A DNA stretch of 64,000 nucleotides from JACCZX01 sp963807155 (GTDB taxonomy: Bacteria > Pseudomonadota > Gammaproteobacteria > Burkholderiales > Burkholderiaceae_F). Position numbers and translations under genes: made by a program. The stretch is from positions 1 to 64,000 of the forward strand of contig CAWEAZ010000053.1 in the NCBI GenBank assembly GCA_963807155.1. The letters are read 5' to 3'. Position 1 is the stretch's first letter; each line of letters opens with the position of its first letter. Below are positions 37,692 through 47,779 of this stretch, in pieces. Under the pieces are notes generated by a model. It was not told where the DNA came from. It saw nothing but the letters and a program-made list of their open reading frames with translations, and ran no database searches.

Positions 37692-38543
37692 CTACGAACT
37701 GAGCCACTCCGTGATGTTGCGTGCATAGTCGCGCGTGTCGTTTAGCGCCCTGGGCTCGCGCTGCAACCCGTTGCCGGGCGGCTCATTGACAAAACTCGGG
37801 CAGCCCGCAGCGGTATTCCAGTTGTAGTCCGCGAAGCGATGGAAAGTCGACTCGGCGACCGCACGGCCGAGATCTGCCCCATCGTGCCGATAGCGATCAA
37901 TCGCCACCATCAGATTGAAGGGTCGTCCCGTCACGCTGCTCGTACCCCGCGCAACCACCCGCGCGGCGCTTCCCAACTCCGTCGGCGCGCTCACGGCGCC
38001 TTCGTGAGGATGCGCTGGCAAGTAACGTATCGCTCCGCCGTCTGCCCGGCGCAGCAACGGATGGGCCGGCGTGATCGCTTCGATCTCCTGATAGTCGCCG
38101 TTTGCACCTGAGTGATAGTTTGGCCAATCGATTTGCAGCGTGAACGGATCATCACGCGTACGGCGTTCGGGCTCCGTTTCTGGGTTGACGTTGTGGAAAT
38201 GATGAGCGGCACCGATGCCGGAGAGCTTCGAGAGACCGCTCCCAAGGTCGAAGTGATCGCGCGTCAAAAGAAGCCCCCCGCCTCGGCGCCGAAACGCTTC
38301 GATGCCGGCGATGTCGGCCGCCGTCAGCGCATTGGTCGCGTCAACTGCGAACAACCAGATCTGGTCGAAAGGTAGGTCGCTCCCGCCGGCAAGATCGACG
38401 TCATCGCCTCTTTCATCCGTGATGCGGTCGCGCGCTTCGACCTGATGGCTCTCGCCCAGCAGATTGCGCAGCATCGAGAAGCGAGCGATCGACCAGTCAT
38501 CCTCAGTCGTCGGTATGGTCGTCTTCAGCAGAATGCGGGCCAT
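37692..38543 (-). CDS. Hypothetical protein, GATase1/ThuA-like fold
   Basis: 283 residues from ATG 38543 (AAGGAAAC site); in-frame codons to 38588 are weaker. No signal peptide. The pattern ARILLKTTIPTTEDDWSIARF, FDQIWLFAVDATNALTAADI and GIEAFRRRGGGLLLTRDHFDLGSGL resembles class I glutamine-amidotransferase-like or ThuA-like folds, where a nucleophile elbow stands after a GGGL strand; here the elbow reads TRDHFD, without Cys. Later DYQEIEAITPAHPLLRRADG and RPFNLMVAIDRYRHDG fit the same fold. Function unknown. Confidence 0.7.
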   Translation of the reverse strand: MARILLKTTIPTTEDDWSIARFSMLRNLLGESHQVEARDRITDERGDDVDLAGGSDLPFDQIWLFAVDATNALTAADIAGIEAFRRRGGGLLLTRDHFDLGSGLSKLSGIGAAHHFHNVNPETEPERRTRDDPFTLQIDWPNYHSGANGDYQEIEAITPAHPLLRRADGGAIRYLPAHPHEGAVSAPTELGSAARVVARGTSSVTGRPFNLMVAIDRYRHDGADLGRAVAESTFHRFADYNWNTAAGCPSFVNEPPGNGLQREPRALNDTRDYARNITEWLSS

Positions 38544-39026
38544 GGTCTGTTTCCTTCTGTTCAACCTGTTCGACGCCGTCGGCGCCAATTATTCTCCTTC
38601 CAGTGCCTGGATTCGTTTCCCGGTCGTCGGGCTGAGCTCAGGACGCGCTCTCCCCGCCTAGTAGCTTTTAGCCCGAGGATGCCGCATGAGCTGATGTACA
38701 TGCCTTTATCTAATCAAATCGCAAATCATTAACGACCGCTACCGACCCATAGCGGACAACGTAGCCCCGCAACTGGTACGCCGGGATAGCCATTGCAGCT
38801 GGCCACCAAACTTTTCAGCAATAGGTCTCCGACTGGTGGTTTCCGATGGCACCATTCCGACCATCGTGGGGTAAAGCTGATGAATCCGCTGATTGACTTG
38901 TCTGCCAAGCCCGAGAAGGCTCGAGCAACTTGATCGAGGATCGCGATTTGCAACCGAGTTTGAATGGTAGGCGCGTGCCCCGGAGTGTGGCTCTTCAAGC
39001 TGTCATCTACGAACTGCGTGCGGGTT
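38544..39026. other. 483-base gap without a supportable gene
   Basis: The sequence holds repeat copy 2 (38734-38758). A minus-strand frame at 38729-39058 could encode about 100 residues, but it reads straight through the repeat, has no ribosome site and overlaps the GNAT gene end, so I do not call it. The segment is visibly less GC-rich than flanking genes and may be remnant or cassette-like DNA. Confidence 0.5.
38734..38758. repeat. GACCGCT...AGCGGACA palindromic element, copy 2
   Basis: GACCGCTACCGACCCATAGC then GGACA. CCGCTA and TAGCGG are perfect inverted arms around a short loop, so a hairpin is possible. Close to copy 1 at 37442. Confidence 0.55.
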
Positions 39027-39510
39027 TCATAAGAGCAGCGTGACGTTCGTGATGCCATTGGCGATCGTTGTCGTCATTGGCAGGCCACTATCACGAAACA
39101 CCGCGAGCATTGGTTCATTGTTTGCACGTACATCAGCTTCGAACTTTGCCATTCCATTTTCGCGCGCAATGTGAATCAGGTGATGCAGCAAGCGTCCTGC
39201 GATGCCGCGGCCCCTGTAGCCTTCTGCGACGAGGAACGCAACGTCTGCGTCGCGGCCGCTCACGACGTATCGACCCAGCCCAACGACGGTCTCCTGCTGT
39301 GGTGCTCCGATCATTGCTAGGAGAACGACCGCACTTGCGTAGTCGATGTCTGTCAGCTGCTGGTCCTCCAGCGCAGCCCCGATGTCCGGCCGATGCCCGG
39401 ATTGTCACAACACTGCCGTCGTCCAACGTCTCACGAACCGAGTACTGCGCTGCGTTCAAGTTTGTGACTCCATCGTATTGCTCGATAATCGTGAGCACGC
39501 TGTTAGACAT
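39027..39510 (-). pseudogene. GNAT-family N-acetyltransferase, one frameshift
   Basis: ATG 39510 with GGAG upstream opens MSNSVLTIIEQYDGVTNLN and YSVRETLDDGSVVTIRA. Near 39389 coding moves one frame; removing one G gives RASADIGAALEDQQLTDID, continuing as IGAPQQETVVGLGRYVV. The acetyl-CoA loop is FLVAEGYRGRGIAGRLLHHL (Q/RxxGxG/A), followed by KFEADVRANNEPMLAVFRDS, both classic GNAT motifs. About 160 residues. Acceptor substrate unknown. It lies in the lower-GC patch. Confidence 0.82.
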
Positions 39511-39679
39511 CGAACTCCAACTTGGAAGCGGTGGGTCGAAACTCATGGCATCCCGCGAGCCCAGGCGGTAACCGGATTTGCGCAGGCTCTAGGCGTGGTT
39601 GGTAAGTCCCAACGCCCGGTTTGGCGACGTGTCGCGCAAGCGCACGGCGAACAGTAATTCGGCTCAATTCGAGTGAACT

Positions 39680-40418
39680 TCAATAGTCGCGTTCGCGATG
39701 GGCTCCTGGCGTAGCTTGAGCCGGGGCAGATAGCATTTGGCGTGCCGAACGCCCGTAATCCGACGCTGGTGTATTTACGCTTACTGTGGGCAATTGCCTG
39801 CTACACCGTGCAGTGTTACCCCCTGTGGTTCGGGTGGTAGCTCCAGCGCTATCAATCAAAAAGCACGCCCTCCCTACGGCGGCGCCAATCACTAGTACAA
39901 GCATGAGTACCGATGGGTAGTAGGTGAGTGCAAACCCGACCGCCCTGGAGGGCGCACCGCCGCGATACCCACGGACGAACAGCACACGACCACCCCAAAA
40001 GAGAACGACGGCGGCTGGAATCGCCGACATCCAGGAGACCGGCATAAGAGCCGCCCACGCCAAGTGCACGAGCACCGCCAGAACTGTCTGTTCCAGTGTG
40101 TTTTGAAGTGTGGCTTGCAATATGTTCGCTGTTTCTGTGCCCGGAATAAGTCCGCCACCGTCAATATCCTCGGGAGTGAAAAATCGGTGCCGCGCCAGCA
40201 GCCCAACCGATATTGCCAACCAAAGTGCGAGAAAAGCGTCCGCTCTGAGCGCAAACGCGATCCGTTCATCCATCGTGGCTTCCGGCGATAACATCATCGG
40301 GCCCGCAAGCGCCGCACCGAGGATGATGACGAACGTTATCGCGGCACCGACGATGATCCCCTTGAGTACACCGCGCTGTTTAACAGTGAGGTCTATTAGC
40401 GACTCCTTACGATCCCAT
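39680..40418 (-). pseudogene. MAPEG-family membrane protein, probable frameshift near its start
   Basis: The main frame (40297-39680) has three to four helices with the MAPEG pattern: ADAFLALWLAISVGLLARHRF, TANILQATLQNTLEQTVLAVL (the conserved Asn/Gln glutathione-contact region), FWGGRVLFVRGYRGGAPSRAVGFALTYYPSVLML. In frame upstream is another hydrophobic helix (KGIIVGAAITFVIILGAALA) with no start codon, but ATG 40418 joins it if one T near 40409 is removed (MGSKESLIDLTVKQRGVLKG). I therefore extend the gene to 40418. MAPEG proteins include glutathione transferases and eicosanoid enzymes; the bacterial substrate is unknown. Confidence 0.75.
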
Positions 40419-40453
40419 GGCAGCTAACGTGTGCGTCCAGCGGCGCGCTTAGC

Positions 40454-40469
40454 GTCCGCTGAAAGCGGA
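40454..40469. repeat. GTCCGCTGAAAGCGGA short palindrome, copy 3
   Basis: TCCGCT and AGCGGA form perfect arms with a GAA-type loop. Shorter than copies 1, 2 and 4 but the same arm sequence and again intergenic, between the MAPEG and DUF3179 genes. It may also act as a terminator hairpin for the DUF3179 gene. Confidence 0.5.
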
Positions 40470-40492
40470 GGGTTAGCCAAAGTCCTCGCGTT

Positions 40493-41653
40493 TCATTGGA
40501 GGCGAATTAACTCGCTGTCGGGATGGAAGGCCTTCCAAGAGAACCAGTATTCATCAGAGATCGCCAGCTTTTCCAAATCAGACTTGATCGATCCTCTTTT
40601 GTACTTTCCACGAGCATCCCATAGCGTCCCGCTATAAGCATCGGAAAGCAGGCCGTTATGGATCGTTAACTCGACCGACCCACCCCTGACGTTGCCTTTG
40701 AAGGCGTTTACGGTATCGCCCAGCGCGATAAGAAAGATATTGAGTACGTCGTTCTTGACGACGCCTCTCTGCGTCAACTCACGCTTGAGATATGCGACCT
40801 GAGGATTGGCGATTGGGTCAATAACGCCAATGACACGTGTTCTCGCAGGGAAAGACTTGTCACGGTATCTCGACGGCAGTCCCGGCGTTGCCTCGCTATC
40901 CATTATCCTTCTCCACACCCCGGGGATTGGCAACTGGAATTCGCGAAAGTCATCGCGAGTGACTCGACACACCTGTGGAACTGGTTTCACGCGCCTGACT
41001 TCACCCCAAGGCAAGATCTGGAAGGGGATCATGGTGAGCGTGTGAGGATGTAGTCGCCCGATGATCGACTTGAACGTAGCTTGTTGGAAAAACGTCTTAG
41101 TGCGCCGGTCCGCCACGATCATGTTAGCGTCCTTGAATGATCCAACAAACAGCGGCCCAATGTCCGTCACATCAAATGGAATGATGCTGCGACACATTGC
41201 GCAATACGTGAGAGCAACGATTCGATCTCCGAACGAGTCATTGATGATGTGATGATGAACTACATAGTCGAGGGGGTAGGCCTTTGTGACATCACCATGC
41301 TCAATAACCGCAAGCTGCATGTCGTCTGTGAGCGGGGTTAGGAATGGGTCATCGGACATCACCGGGAAATCAACCGCAGGGAAAGCGGATTCTTGGTGCA
41401 TTCGATAAGCAAGCACGACGGCCAGACCGACCAGCGCCAACGGCACGGTGGCTGCCATTGGAAAACCGCCAGCCTCGAGCGACAGCCATGTCACATAGAC
41501 CAGCGAGCTTCCGAAGATTGTCCAAACAAGAGGCTTGCGGATGAAATAGTGGTAGTAAAGCCATTGAACGGGAAATGGCTTGAGCAACGCCATATAGATG
41601 GCCGCAGTTCCCACGAGCAAGGCGACGGTTGCGAGCAGATACAGGGCAATCAC
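40493..41653 (-). CDS. DUF3179-domain membrane-anchored protein
   Basis: 386 residues, GTG start at 41653. Three N-terminal hydrophobic helices (MIALYLLATVALLVGTAAIY; PLVWTIFGSSLVYVTWLSL; VPLALVGLAVVLAY) precede the DUF3179 domain: KAYPLDYVVHHHIINDSFG, LTYCAMCRSIIPFD with a CxxC pair, and the end motif SDEYWFSWKAFHPDSEL. The domain is widespread in exported proteins and its role is not proved. GC content of this gene is visibly lower than that of the cytochrome genes next to it, which suggests separate origin. Confidence 0.88.
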   Translation of the reverse strand: MIALYLLATVALLVGTAAIYMALLKPFPVQWLYYHYFIRKPLVWTIFGSSLVYVTWLSLEAGGFPMAATVPLALVGLAVVLAYRMHQESAFPAVDFPVMSDDPFLTPLTDDMQLAVIEHGDVTKAYPLDYVVHHHIINDSFGDRIVALTYCAMCRSIIPFDVTDIGPLFVGSFKDANMIVADRRTKTFFQQATFKSIIGRLHPHTLTMIPFQILPWGEVRRVKPVPQVCRVTRDDFREFQLPIPGVWRRIMDSEATPGLPSRYRDKSFPARTRVIGVIDPIANPQVAYLKRELTQRGVVKNDVLNIFLIALGDTVNAFKGNVRGGSVELTIHNGLLSDAYSGTLWDARGKYKRGSIKSDLEKLAISDEYWFSWKAFHPDSELIRLQ

Positions 41654-41833
41654 GGCGTTCTTTGCTGCCGGCTAATTTGATTTACTAGCGATTCGCTGAT
41701 AACAGGTCCATATGGTCTTTATTGAGCCCACCCCAGCGTTCGATAAACCGTGTACTAAACGGAAACCCACGCTGCCCAGCCCGTTCTTGATTATCGTTTG
41801 TCCGCATCGTGCAATTCTCGCGGCAACTCGGTC

Positions 41834-41859
41834 GTCCGCTTTTGGCCGATAGCGGCCCT
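41834..41859. repeat. GTCCGCTTTTGGCCGATAGCGG element, copy 4
   Basis: CCGCT and AGCGG arms around TTTGGCCGAT, in the 210-base gap between DUF3179 and the cytochrome operon end, only five bases from the cytochrome stop. Same arm sequence as copies 1-3. It could be used as a terminator for the cytochrome operon. Confidence 0.5.
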
Positions 41860-41863
41860 CCAA

Positions 41864-43325
41864 TTACAGCGTCTTCAGGTACTCGAGCAAACTCTCCTTC
41901 TCCGCGGCCGGCAGCGTCGTGCCGAAAACGTGACCGCCGTTGCCGTTGGCCAGCGCGCTGGTATCGAACTTCGTGCCGACGCGCTCGGCCTCCGGACCGT
42001 TCGAGATAAAGCCGACGTTCTTCTGGTCGTACAGGTCGTAGCCGCGCCAGAAAACCTTGGGACGGTTGGCCGGCGGTTCGAGCAGATCGCGCAGCGTCGG
42101 CACCGCGCCGTGGTGCAGGTACGGTCCGCGCACCCAGACGCCATCGAGGAACGGAGGGTTGTAGCCGTCGAGCGGCGCTTCGACCAAGCCCTTGCGAATG
42201 ATCCCCATTTCGGTCACGACCTTGTTCGCTGCGATCGCGTTGTCCTTGTTCCATGTATCCATTCGGCCGCGATCGGTGTCGATGCCGGCGAGTGGCATGC
42301 GGCGACCTGTCTTGTCGCTGGCATGGCACGACGCGCAGTGTTGGTCGAAGACGGCTTTCCCGGCTTCGGCACGCGCGGCGTCGATCGCGAATGGGTACTT
42401 CGGTGCCGGCTTATTGCTGAGATAATCCTGCAGCCATTTGATCTGCTCGAGAAACTCGTCGTTGTTCTTTGGCGGTGCGCCGAGCACGCCAAGTGCGGAA
42501 TCGATGATCACCGAGTAGGCGTCGTGGCTGTCGCCCGACCAGTTCATCGTCGTTCCGGCGACGTTGTACTTCTTCAGGTTCCAGATCGACGGAATGTCTC
42601 CTGGCCCGAACGTGTTGTCCATCGGCAGCTCGAGCATGAAGTACTTCGTCAGGTTCATCGAATCATCCCGACCGCGCCCCCAATCGGGAAAATCCTTGCG
42701 ATAGATCCAGGCGAACTGCTTCTCTCGCTCGACCAGTCGCTTCTTGGTCATCGGAATGATCAGAAAGCGATAAGCGAGCGCGTCGTCGAACGCCAGATCG
42801 GTCACGAGATTGATTTCTCGCATCAGGTTGTCGGCATTGAAGCGCGGATCCTTGGCGCAATCGACAAGGAAGCGGAAGAACGCTTCCAGGTTCAGCGTGT
42901 GTCCGGGCCCCGCATTGAGGAACACGGGGTTCTCGTTCGGCGCCGCGCGATAGTTGGTCGTGTGGCACGCCGCACAGTTGTTGCCGACGCGCGGAAACCC
43001 GATCGTTTTTTTGGTGAAGCCGATCGGCAGCTCTTTGCCCTGCTCCCACGACACGCCGAGCGAGGCATAGCCGCCGGGCCCAGGCAGCTTCTCGGGGAAA
43101 ATCCGCGGCAACACATAGAAGATCCAGTACGGGATCCCGGCATCGCGCTCGCCGCCGATCGAGCCATAGCGGAAGCGCATCTCGGGCGTTGCGGTCATCC
43201 ACGCTTCCTGCGGTTCCTCGCGAAAGAACTTGTACCAACCGTAGAAGCCGAATACGACGCCAAATATCAAAAGCAGCGCCGAAGATCTTTTTCCAGTTCC
43301 AACCCGATTTCTTTTTGACGGCCAT
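41864..43325 (-). pseudogene. Exported diheme c-type cytochrome (CCP/RoxA-like C-terminal motif), one frameshift
   Basis: ATG 43325 encodes MAVKKKSGWNWKKIF; one extra base near 43278 separates it from the long frame, which continues LLLIFGVVFGFYGWYKFF, a membrane anchor. Heme-binding CxxCH motifs are NCAACHTTNY and HCASCHASDK. The C-terminal part has VRGPYLHHGAVPTLRDLLEP and GYDLYDQKNVGF, typical of large diheme cytochromes related to bacterial cytochrome c peroxidases and RoxA-type oxygenases. About 486 residues. Paralogue of the next gene upstream, with the same domain order. Last gene in the cytochrome operon. Redox partner and substrate unknown. Confidence 0.85.
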
Positions 43326-43335
43326 CGTCTGATCC

Positions 43336-44927
43336 CTAGAACGTCTTCATGAATTCGACCAACGCATCCTTGTCGCCCGCACTCAATTCAGTGCCGTAGC
43401 GCTTGCCTTCGTGACCGGCATTTGAGTTGCCGGGCTTGGCCGTGTCGTACGTCGAAAAGCGGCGCCCGCCCTGCTCGGCGATATCGGACACGAAGCCAAG
43501 GTTCTTCGTGTCGTAGACGTCATTGCCGCGATAAAACATCGATCGGACGCTTGGACGCCGGCTCGAGCAGCGCACGCATCGTGGGCACCGAGCCGTTGTG
43601 CAGATAGGGCGCTCGCAGCCAGACGCCGTCGAGCGGCATGTTCGCGTAGCCGAACGTCTTGCGATAGTGGCAGTAGCGATGCGGATAGCCGGCGTAGACC
43701 GTCCCGAGGCTGACCGCAAGGTCGTACGAAAACGAATCGAGCCGATGGCGATCGGTGCCGATGTGTTCGATGCGCGTGATCTTCCCGACCTGCGGCCCGT
43801 AAAGCTCATCATCGCTGCCGTGCGGGTTCACGCATTCGCGCGCCTGAGTGCCAGCAGGAGCACTGAATGTGCGGCCGTCCTTCCCGTGGCAGCCGGCGCA
43901 GTACTCGGCATACAGCGCGGCGCCGCGGGACGCCTTGTCGGCATCGATCGGATACGGGTACTTCGGCGGCTCTGCCGTCAGCAGCCACTGTTCGAGGCGC
44001 CCGATGGCAGCGAGGTCGATCGTCGGCGGTGTCGTTCCTGTGCCGAAAGCGGCGTTCTTGTTGCGCTCCTCGGCCATGATGTTGTTGCCGTCCCAGTGAA
44101 GTTGCATTCCCTGCCGCGGCTTCTGCAGCCAGATCGACGGGAAATCGACCGGCGCGCTGCGCTCGCGCTCCGGCAGCTGATCGATCGGAAAGTTGAACAG
44201 GATCTTGTTCGGATTGAACGTGTCGTTTCTTCCCGGGCCCCACTCGGTGTCCTGCATCAGCGGTGCGAAGCGCCCGTTGAGCATCGTCAGCCGTTCGCGC
44301 ATCAGCGCGACAGCTATCGGATACACCAGATAACGATCGAGCAGGCCGAGCTTCTCGCCTTTTTCGTTCATCAGCCGACCGATCTCGGGAACGACGTATT
44401 CGGCCGCGAATTTCGGGTCGCGCGCGCAATCGAAGGCGAACTTCGTGAAGCCGAACAGATTGAAGGTATTCGCCGGCATACCGAGTACCAGCCGCGGCTT
44501 CGCTTCCGGCGTGTCGCGCACCGTGCTGGTATGGCAGACGGCGCAATTGAAGAAGGTGCGGTCGATGCCCTGATAGTTTCGCATCGACATGCCGACCGGC
44601 ATGTCTTTGCCCTCTTCGAACACGAAGCCGAGCGACGCCCATCCGCCGGGCAGATGATGTGAACAGACACCGGGCATCGCCTTAAAGATCCAGTACGGAA
44701 AGCCCGACACGCGCTCGCCGCCGGTCGACCCGTACTTGAAGTGCTCTTCGATCGCCTGGTATTCGACGGCGCGATCGCTTCCGAAGCGTTGCCAAAGCAC
44801 AAGTCGCGAGCACCAGCGCGAGCGCGGTCGGTATCGCGAGCACGAACATGACGACGCGCACCCACCGGTGGCGATACAGGCGAGTGAGCCAACCTTGCTT
44901 GCTCGATTCATCAAACGACTCGTTCAC
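43336..44927 (-). pseudogene. Exported diheme c-type cytochrome, paralogue, two frameshifts
   Basis: ATG 44927 opens MNESFDESSKQGWLTRLYRH and a membrane anchor (VVMFVLAIPTALALVLA). One extra base near 44800 leads to the main frame (VLWQRFGSDRAVEYQ). Near 43542 an extra A moves it again, repaired as SKRPSMFYRGNDVYDTKNLG, to the stop at 43336. CxxCH motifs: NCAVCHTSTV and YCAGCHGKDG. C-terminal WLRAPYLHNGSVPTMRALLEP matches its paralogue. About 529 residues. Eleven bases upstream of the paralogue. The two probably arose by tandem duplication. Confidence 0.84.
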
Positions 44928-44942
44928 AACGATGTCCTTTCG

Positions 44943-46880
44943 CTAGCTGCCGGCGGGCAGGCAGGGACGCAAGTTTTCATAGCCGCGCGCGAGCATCGCG
45001 GCAAGGTCGGGAGCCTGCCCGGACTCGGCACGTAACCACTCGGCGACGGTCGCCTGCAATGCGGACACCGAGGGATCGGGCGCGGTCTGCATCGACACGT
45101 TGCCGTCTATGCGACGCGCGCGGCGGTGGCATCGGCACCTTGGCGCGCGACGATCGCCGGCGATTGCCACATCGAAAGACGCACGAACATCCGCGGCGCG
45201 CACTGAACAAGGCTGGCGCTGATTCGATCGGAATTGCCTGCGAGAAAGTTGGGCGGTGAGCGCTCTGCCGTTCGATGGCAGGCTGCGCACGGCGCAATGA
45301 ATGCGGTCGCCTGCGCGGGAACGACCGCTGCGACGACCGCATCGTCCACTGCAGGCGCAGCAGTGCGAGCACCGCAACACGCATTTATCGGCGGAAGTCC
45401 CAGAGTCGCTCGCACGCGAGCACGCGTAAACGGCGCCCCGCTCCAATCACTTCTCGCCAGTGCGGCGCGCACGGGGGCAAAGTCCTCGACGACCGTGACG
45501 ATGGCGATGCCGGACTTGCCTCGACGCGGCAGCTCAATGCGTTCAATCGCATCACCGCCTGCGGTGCGCGCCGTCATACCTTGGCGTGTGACCGCGCCGT
45601 TGCGAAGCTGCAGCCGCGTCAGCTCTTTGCCGCCGAGCGACATACGATCGATCATCGAATGGGTACCGCTCAGACGTGACCTCGCCGGCGCATTGATAAC
45701 GGTCGCCGTTGACCGAACAGCGCGCGGTGTACGTTCGTCGAACCGCGACGGCGCGCGCGCCGTTTCAGTGCGGCATCAAGATCGCGCACGTCGGCTTCGG
45801 CGAACAACGACGCGAGGCCGGCAACAAAGCGCGGGCACGAGAAGCGCGTCGTCGCCGGTCCAGATTTCGATCGGCGCTCTCGGGAGCCAGTGCTTCAAAA
45901 GCGGCACCGACATCAATCCGGTTTGCGGCAGACTGGTCGTCGGCAAACGCCAGCGGATCACGATTCGGCAGATCGGGATTAGGAATGGCCAGCCCGCTCG
46001 GCCATAGCGCAGCAAAGCGCTGAGCCAGTGGTGCAGCAAACGCAGGTCTGGCGTCGAACCCCTGCTCTTGCGACAGCCGATATTGCAGAGCGGCTTGAAG
46101 TGCTTGGCTGCGGCACGCCGAGTCGCACGCATCGCGCCAGATACGATGAACCACCGCGAACAGGTTCGCTCGATCGGTCGAATCGTCGATCGCATTCGGC
46201 AGATCTACGCCGCGGCGAATAGTGACTCCGTACATCTGCTCGCGTGTCCTGCCGTTTTCCGACGCGAGTCGAGCCGCAATGCGCGGGTTCGCATTGGTTT
46301 CGTCCCATTGTTGCCGCGAGAAAACGGCGCCGTGGTTCTGATGGCATGCAGTACAGACCGCGCGGCTCGCATACACCGTCTCGGGCTTGCCCTGCGGAAC
46401 GTAGTTGCGCACCAGCTGAAACTCGAAGCGCGCAGCGGCTTCGTTGTAGCTGATGACTTCGATCAAGCCGGCGCGTTCCTGATAACCAAGGTAGATGCGG
46501 TCCTTGGCGAGCAGATGCCCACCGCCGTCGGCCGTCATCGCTGCGATGACGCGCGGGAAAGAGAAGAAGTCAGGCGCTGCGGCCATTCGCTGTAGCGAGC
46601 GGCTCAGTGGCACAAACACGGAAGTCATGCACGCACCTGATTTGCAGCCTGCAGCGGCTTCGATCTTGCGCACCAGCGCCTCGAATGGAAACGGCACACC
46701 GTCCGCGTTGATCTGGTCGAACAGCGACTGTCCGTGCGCGGGCCGATTCGCGCCAGGGTCTGCTGGGTCTACCGCCCAGGCGGGCGCAGCGGAGCCGCTA
46801 ACGGGCACAACGGTCACGCTGCCAGTCAAGACAACTGCAGCAGCCCACCGCTTCCACATCGCGCACGCCTGCCATCTCAC
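44943..46880 (-). pseudogene. Exported CxxCH-containing protein, four frameshifts
   Basis: GTG 46880 overlaps the upstream lipoprotein stop (GTGA). Signal peptide (MWKRWAAAVVLTGSVTVVPV), then IYLGYQERAGLIEVISYNEA, CTACHQNHGAVFSRQQWDET and CRSQALQAALQYR. Apparent breaks: near 45874 and 45833 (one extra base each; repaired IEIWTGDDALLVPRFVAGL), near 45755 in a GC dinucleotide run, and near 45118 (these two fit one lost base or two extra). The later part has MSLGGKELTRLQL, a second CxxCH in APCAACHRTAERSPPNFLAG and LVQCAPRMFVRLSMW. About 645 residues. I treat it as one gene because the order of motifs is continuous, but a two-gene reading split near 45700 is possible. Confidence 0.68.
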
Positions 46881-47779
46881 TTCGCGGCAGTCAGCACGGG
46901 CGGCCGCTGCTGCGTGCCCTGCCAGCAGTCTTCTTTGACCTGGCCACCCTTGGTAAACGCGTCGCCGTCTCGATCGGCGATTTCCTTGTTATAGAGCGTG
47001 AAGTTGAGCAGAAAGATCTTTCCGATATAGGCACGCCCCAGATAGAAGCCGGGTCGCACCATGCGGATCTCATCGCGCACCTGCAGGCCACGGCGGCCCG
47101 CGAGAAAATCCGGGCGTTCGCGATAGCCTGGAATCTCGTCGGTGTAGAAGTAATCGATGATGACCGACTCTCGGCGCGAGTCGAGCAGGCTCTGGCCGCA
47201 GTAAAGGCGCGCGGGAAACATCAGCCACTGATCCTTGCCGTTCACCTGGACCTTAGGGATCGTCGACAGATCACCGTCGATCAACGGCTTCAGCAGCGAC
47301 GTATCGTCGATCCGGTTTCTCAGAACGAGCTCGTCGCGGTAGAACACTTTGCCGCGCCACAGATGCTTGCCCACGAGTTCCACCTTGGCCGTGCCGACCC
47401 CGGCCGCAAGTCCCGACAGGCCGCCGATGATCTCGCGAATGCGCCGGTCGCCCGATATTCCTTTCGGGAAAAACAGGTCGCCGTCGAATGCGCCATCGGG
47501 AATCGGGCCGGCGGTCAGCCGCGCATAGATCTGATCGATCTGCTCCTGGTCATACGACTTCAGCGCGCCCGGGGTCAGTTGCGCCAGATCGCTGCGCACC
47601 AGCGGAAATTCGTGCTCGACCCGTGCGAGGTCGGGCTTCGACGCATACCCGGCCTGATACGAACCAAACTTGATTCCGGCAGGAGGCGTCTCGCCACAAC
47701 CAACCAGCGCGACGTACGCCGCAACGACGCCTAACAGCAACGAGGTCCGATGAATGCGGTGCATGGCGCGGGCTTTCAC
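46877..47779 (-). CDS. Lipoprotein of the cytochrome operon, function unknown
   Basis: 300 residues. GTG 47779 overlaps the upstream cytochrome stop (GTGA), which decides the start over ATG 47764. Leader with lipobox (VVAAYVALVGC). No CxxCH. The body has many aromatic and charged residues: LYCGQSLLDSRRESVIIDYFY and MVRPGFYLGRAYIGKIFLLNF, the latter a pattern seen in periplasmic proteins of heme-enzyme clusters. Coupled by four-base overlaps on both sides, it is likely an obligatory partner of the cytochromes. Family unknown to me. Confidence 0.8.
   Translation of the reverse strand: MKARAMHRIHRTSLLLGVVAAYVALVGCGETPPAGIKFGSYQAGYASKPDLARVEHEFPLVRSDLAQLTPGALKSYDQEQIDQIYARLTAGPIPDGAFDGDLFFPKGISGDRRIREIIGGLSGLAAGVGTAKVELVGKHLWRGKVFYRDELVLRNRIDDTSLLKPLIDGDLSTIPKVQVNGKDQWLMFPARLYCGQSLLDSRRESVIIDYFYTDEIPGYRERPDFLAGRRGLQVRDEIRMVRPGFYLGRAYIGKIFLLNFTLYNKEIADRDGDAFTKGGQVKEDCWQGTQQRPPVLTAAK

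Noticed and set aside
38729..39058. Possible 109-residue minus-strand protein
   Set aside because: Reads through a repeat element, lacks a ribosome site and overlaps the end of the GNAT gene.
41798..43318. 506-residue plus-strand ORF
   Set aside because: Antisense to a cytochrome with CxxCH motifs; no ribosome site and no recognisable domain.
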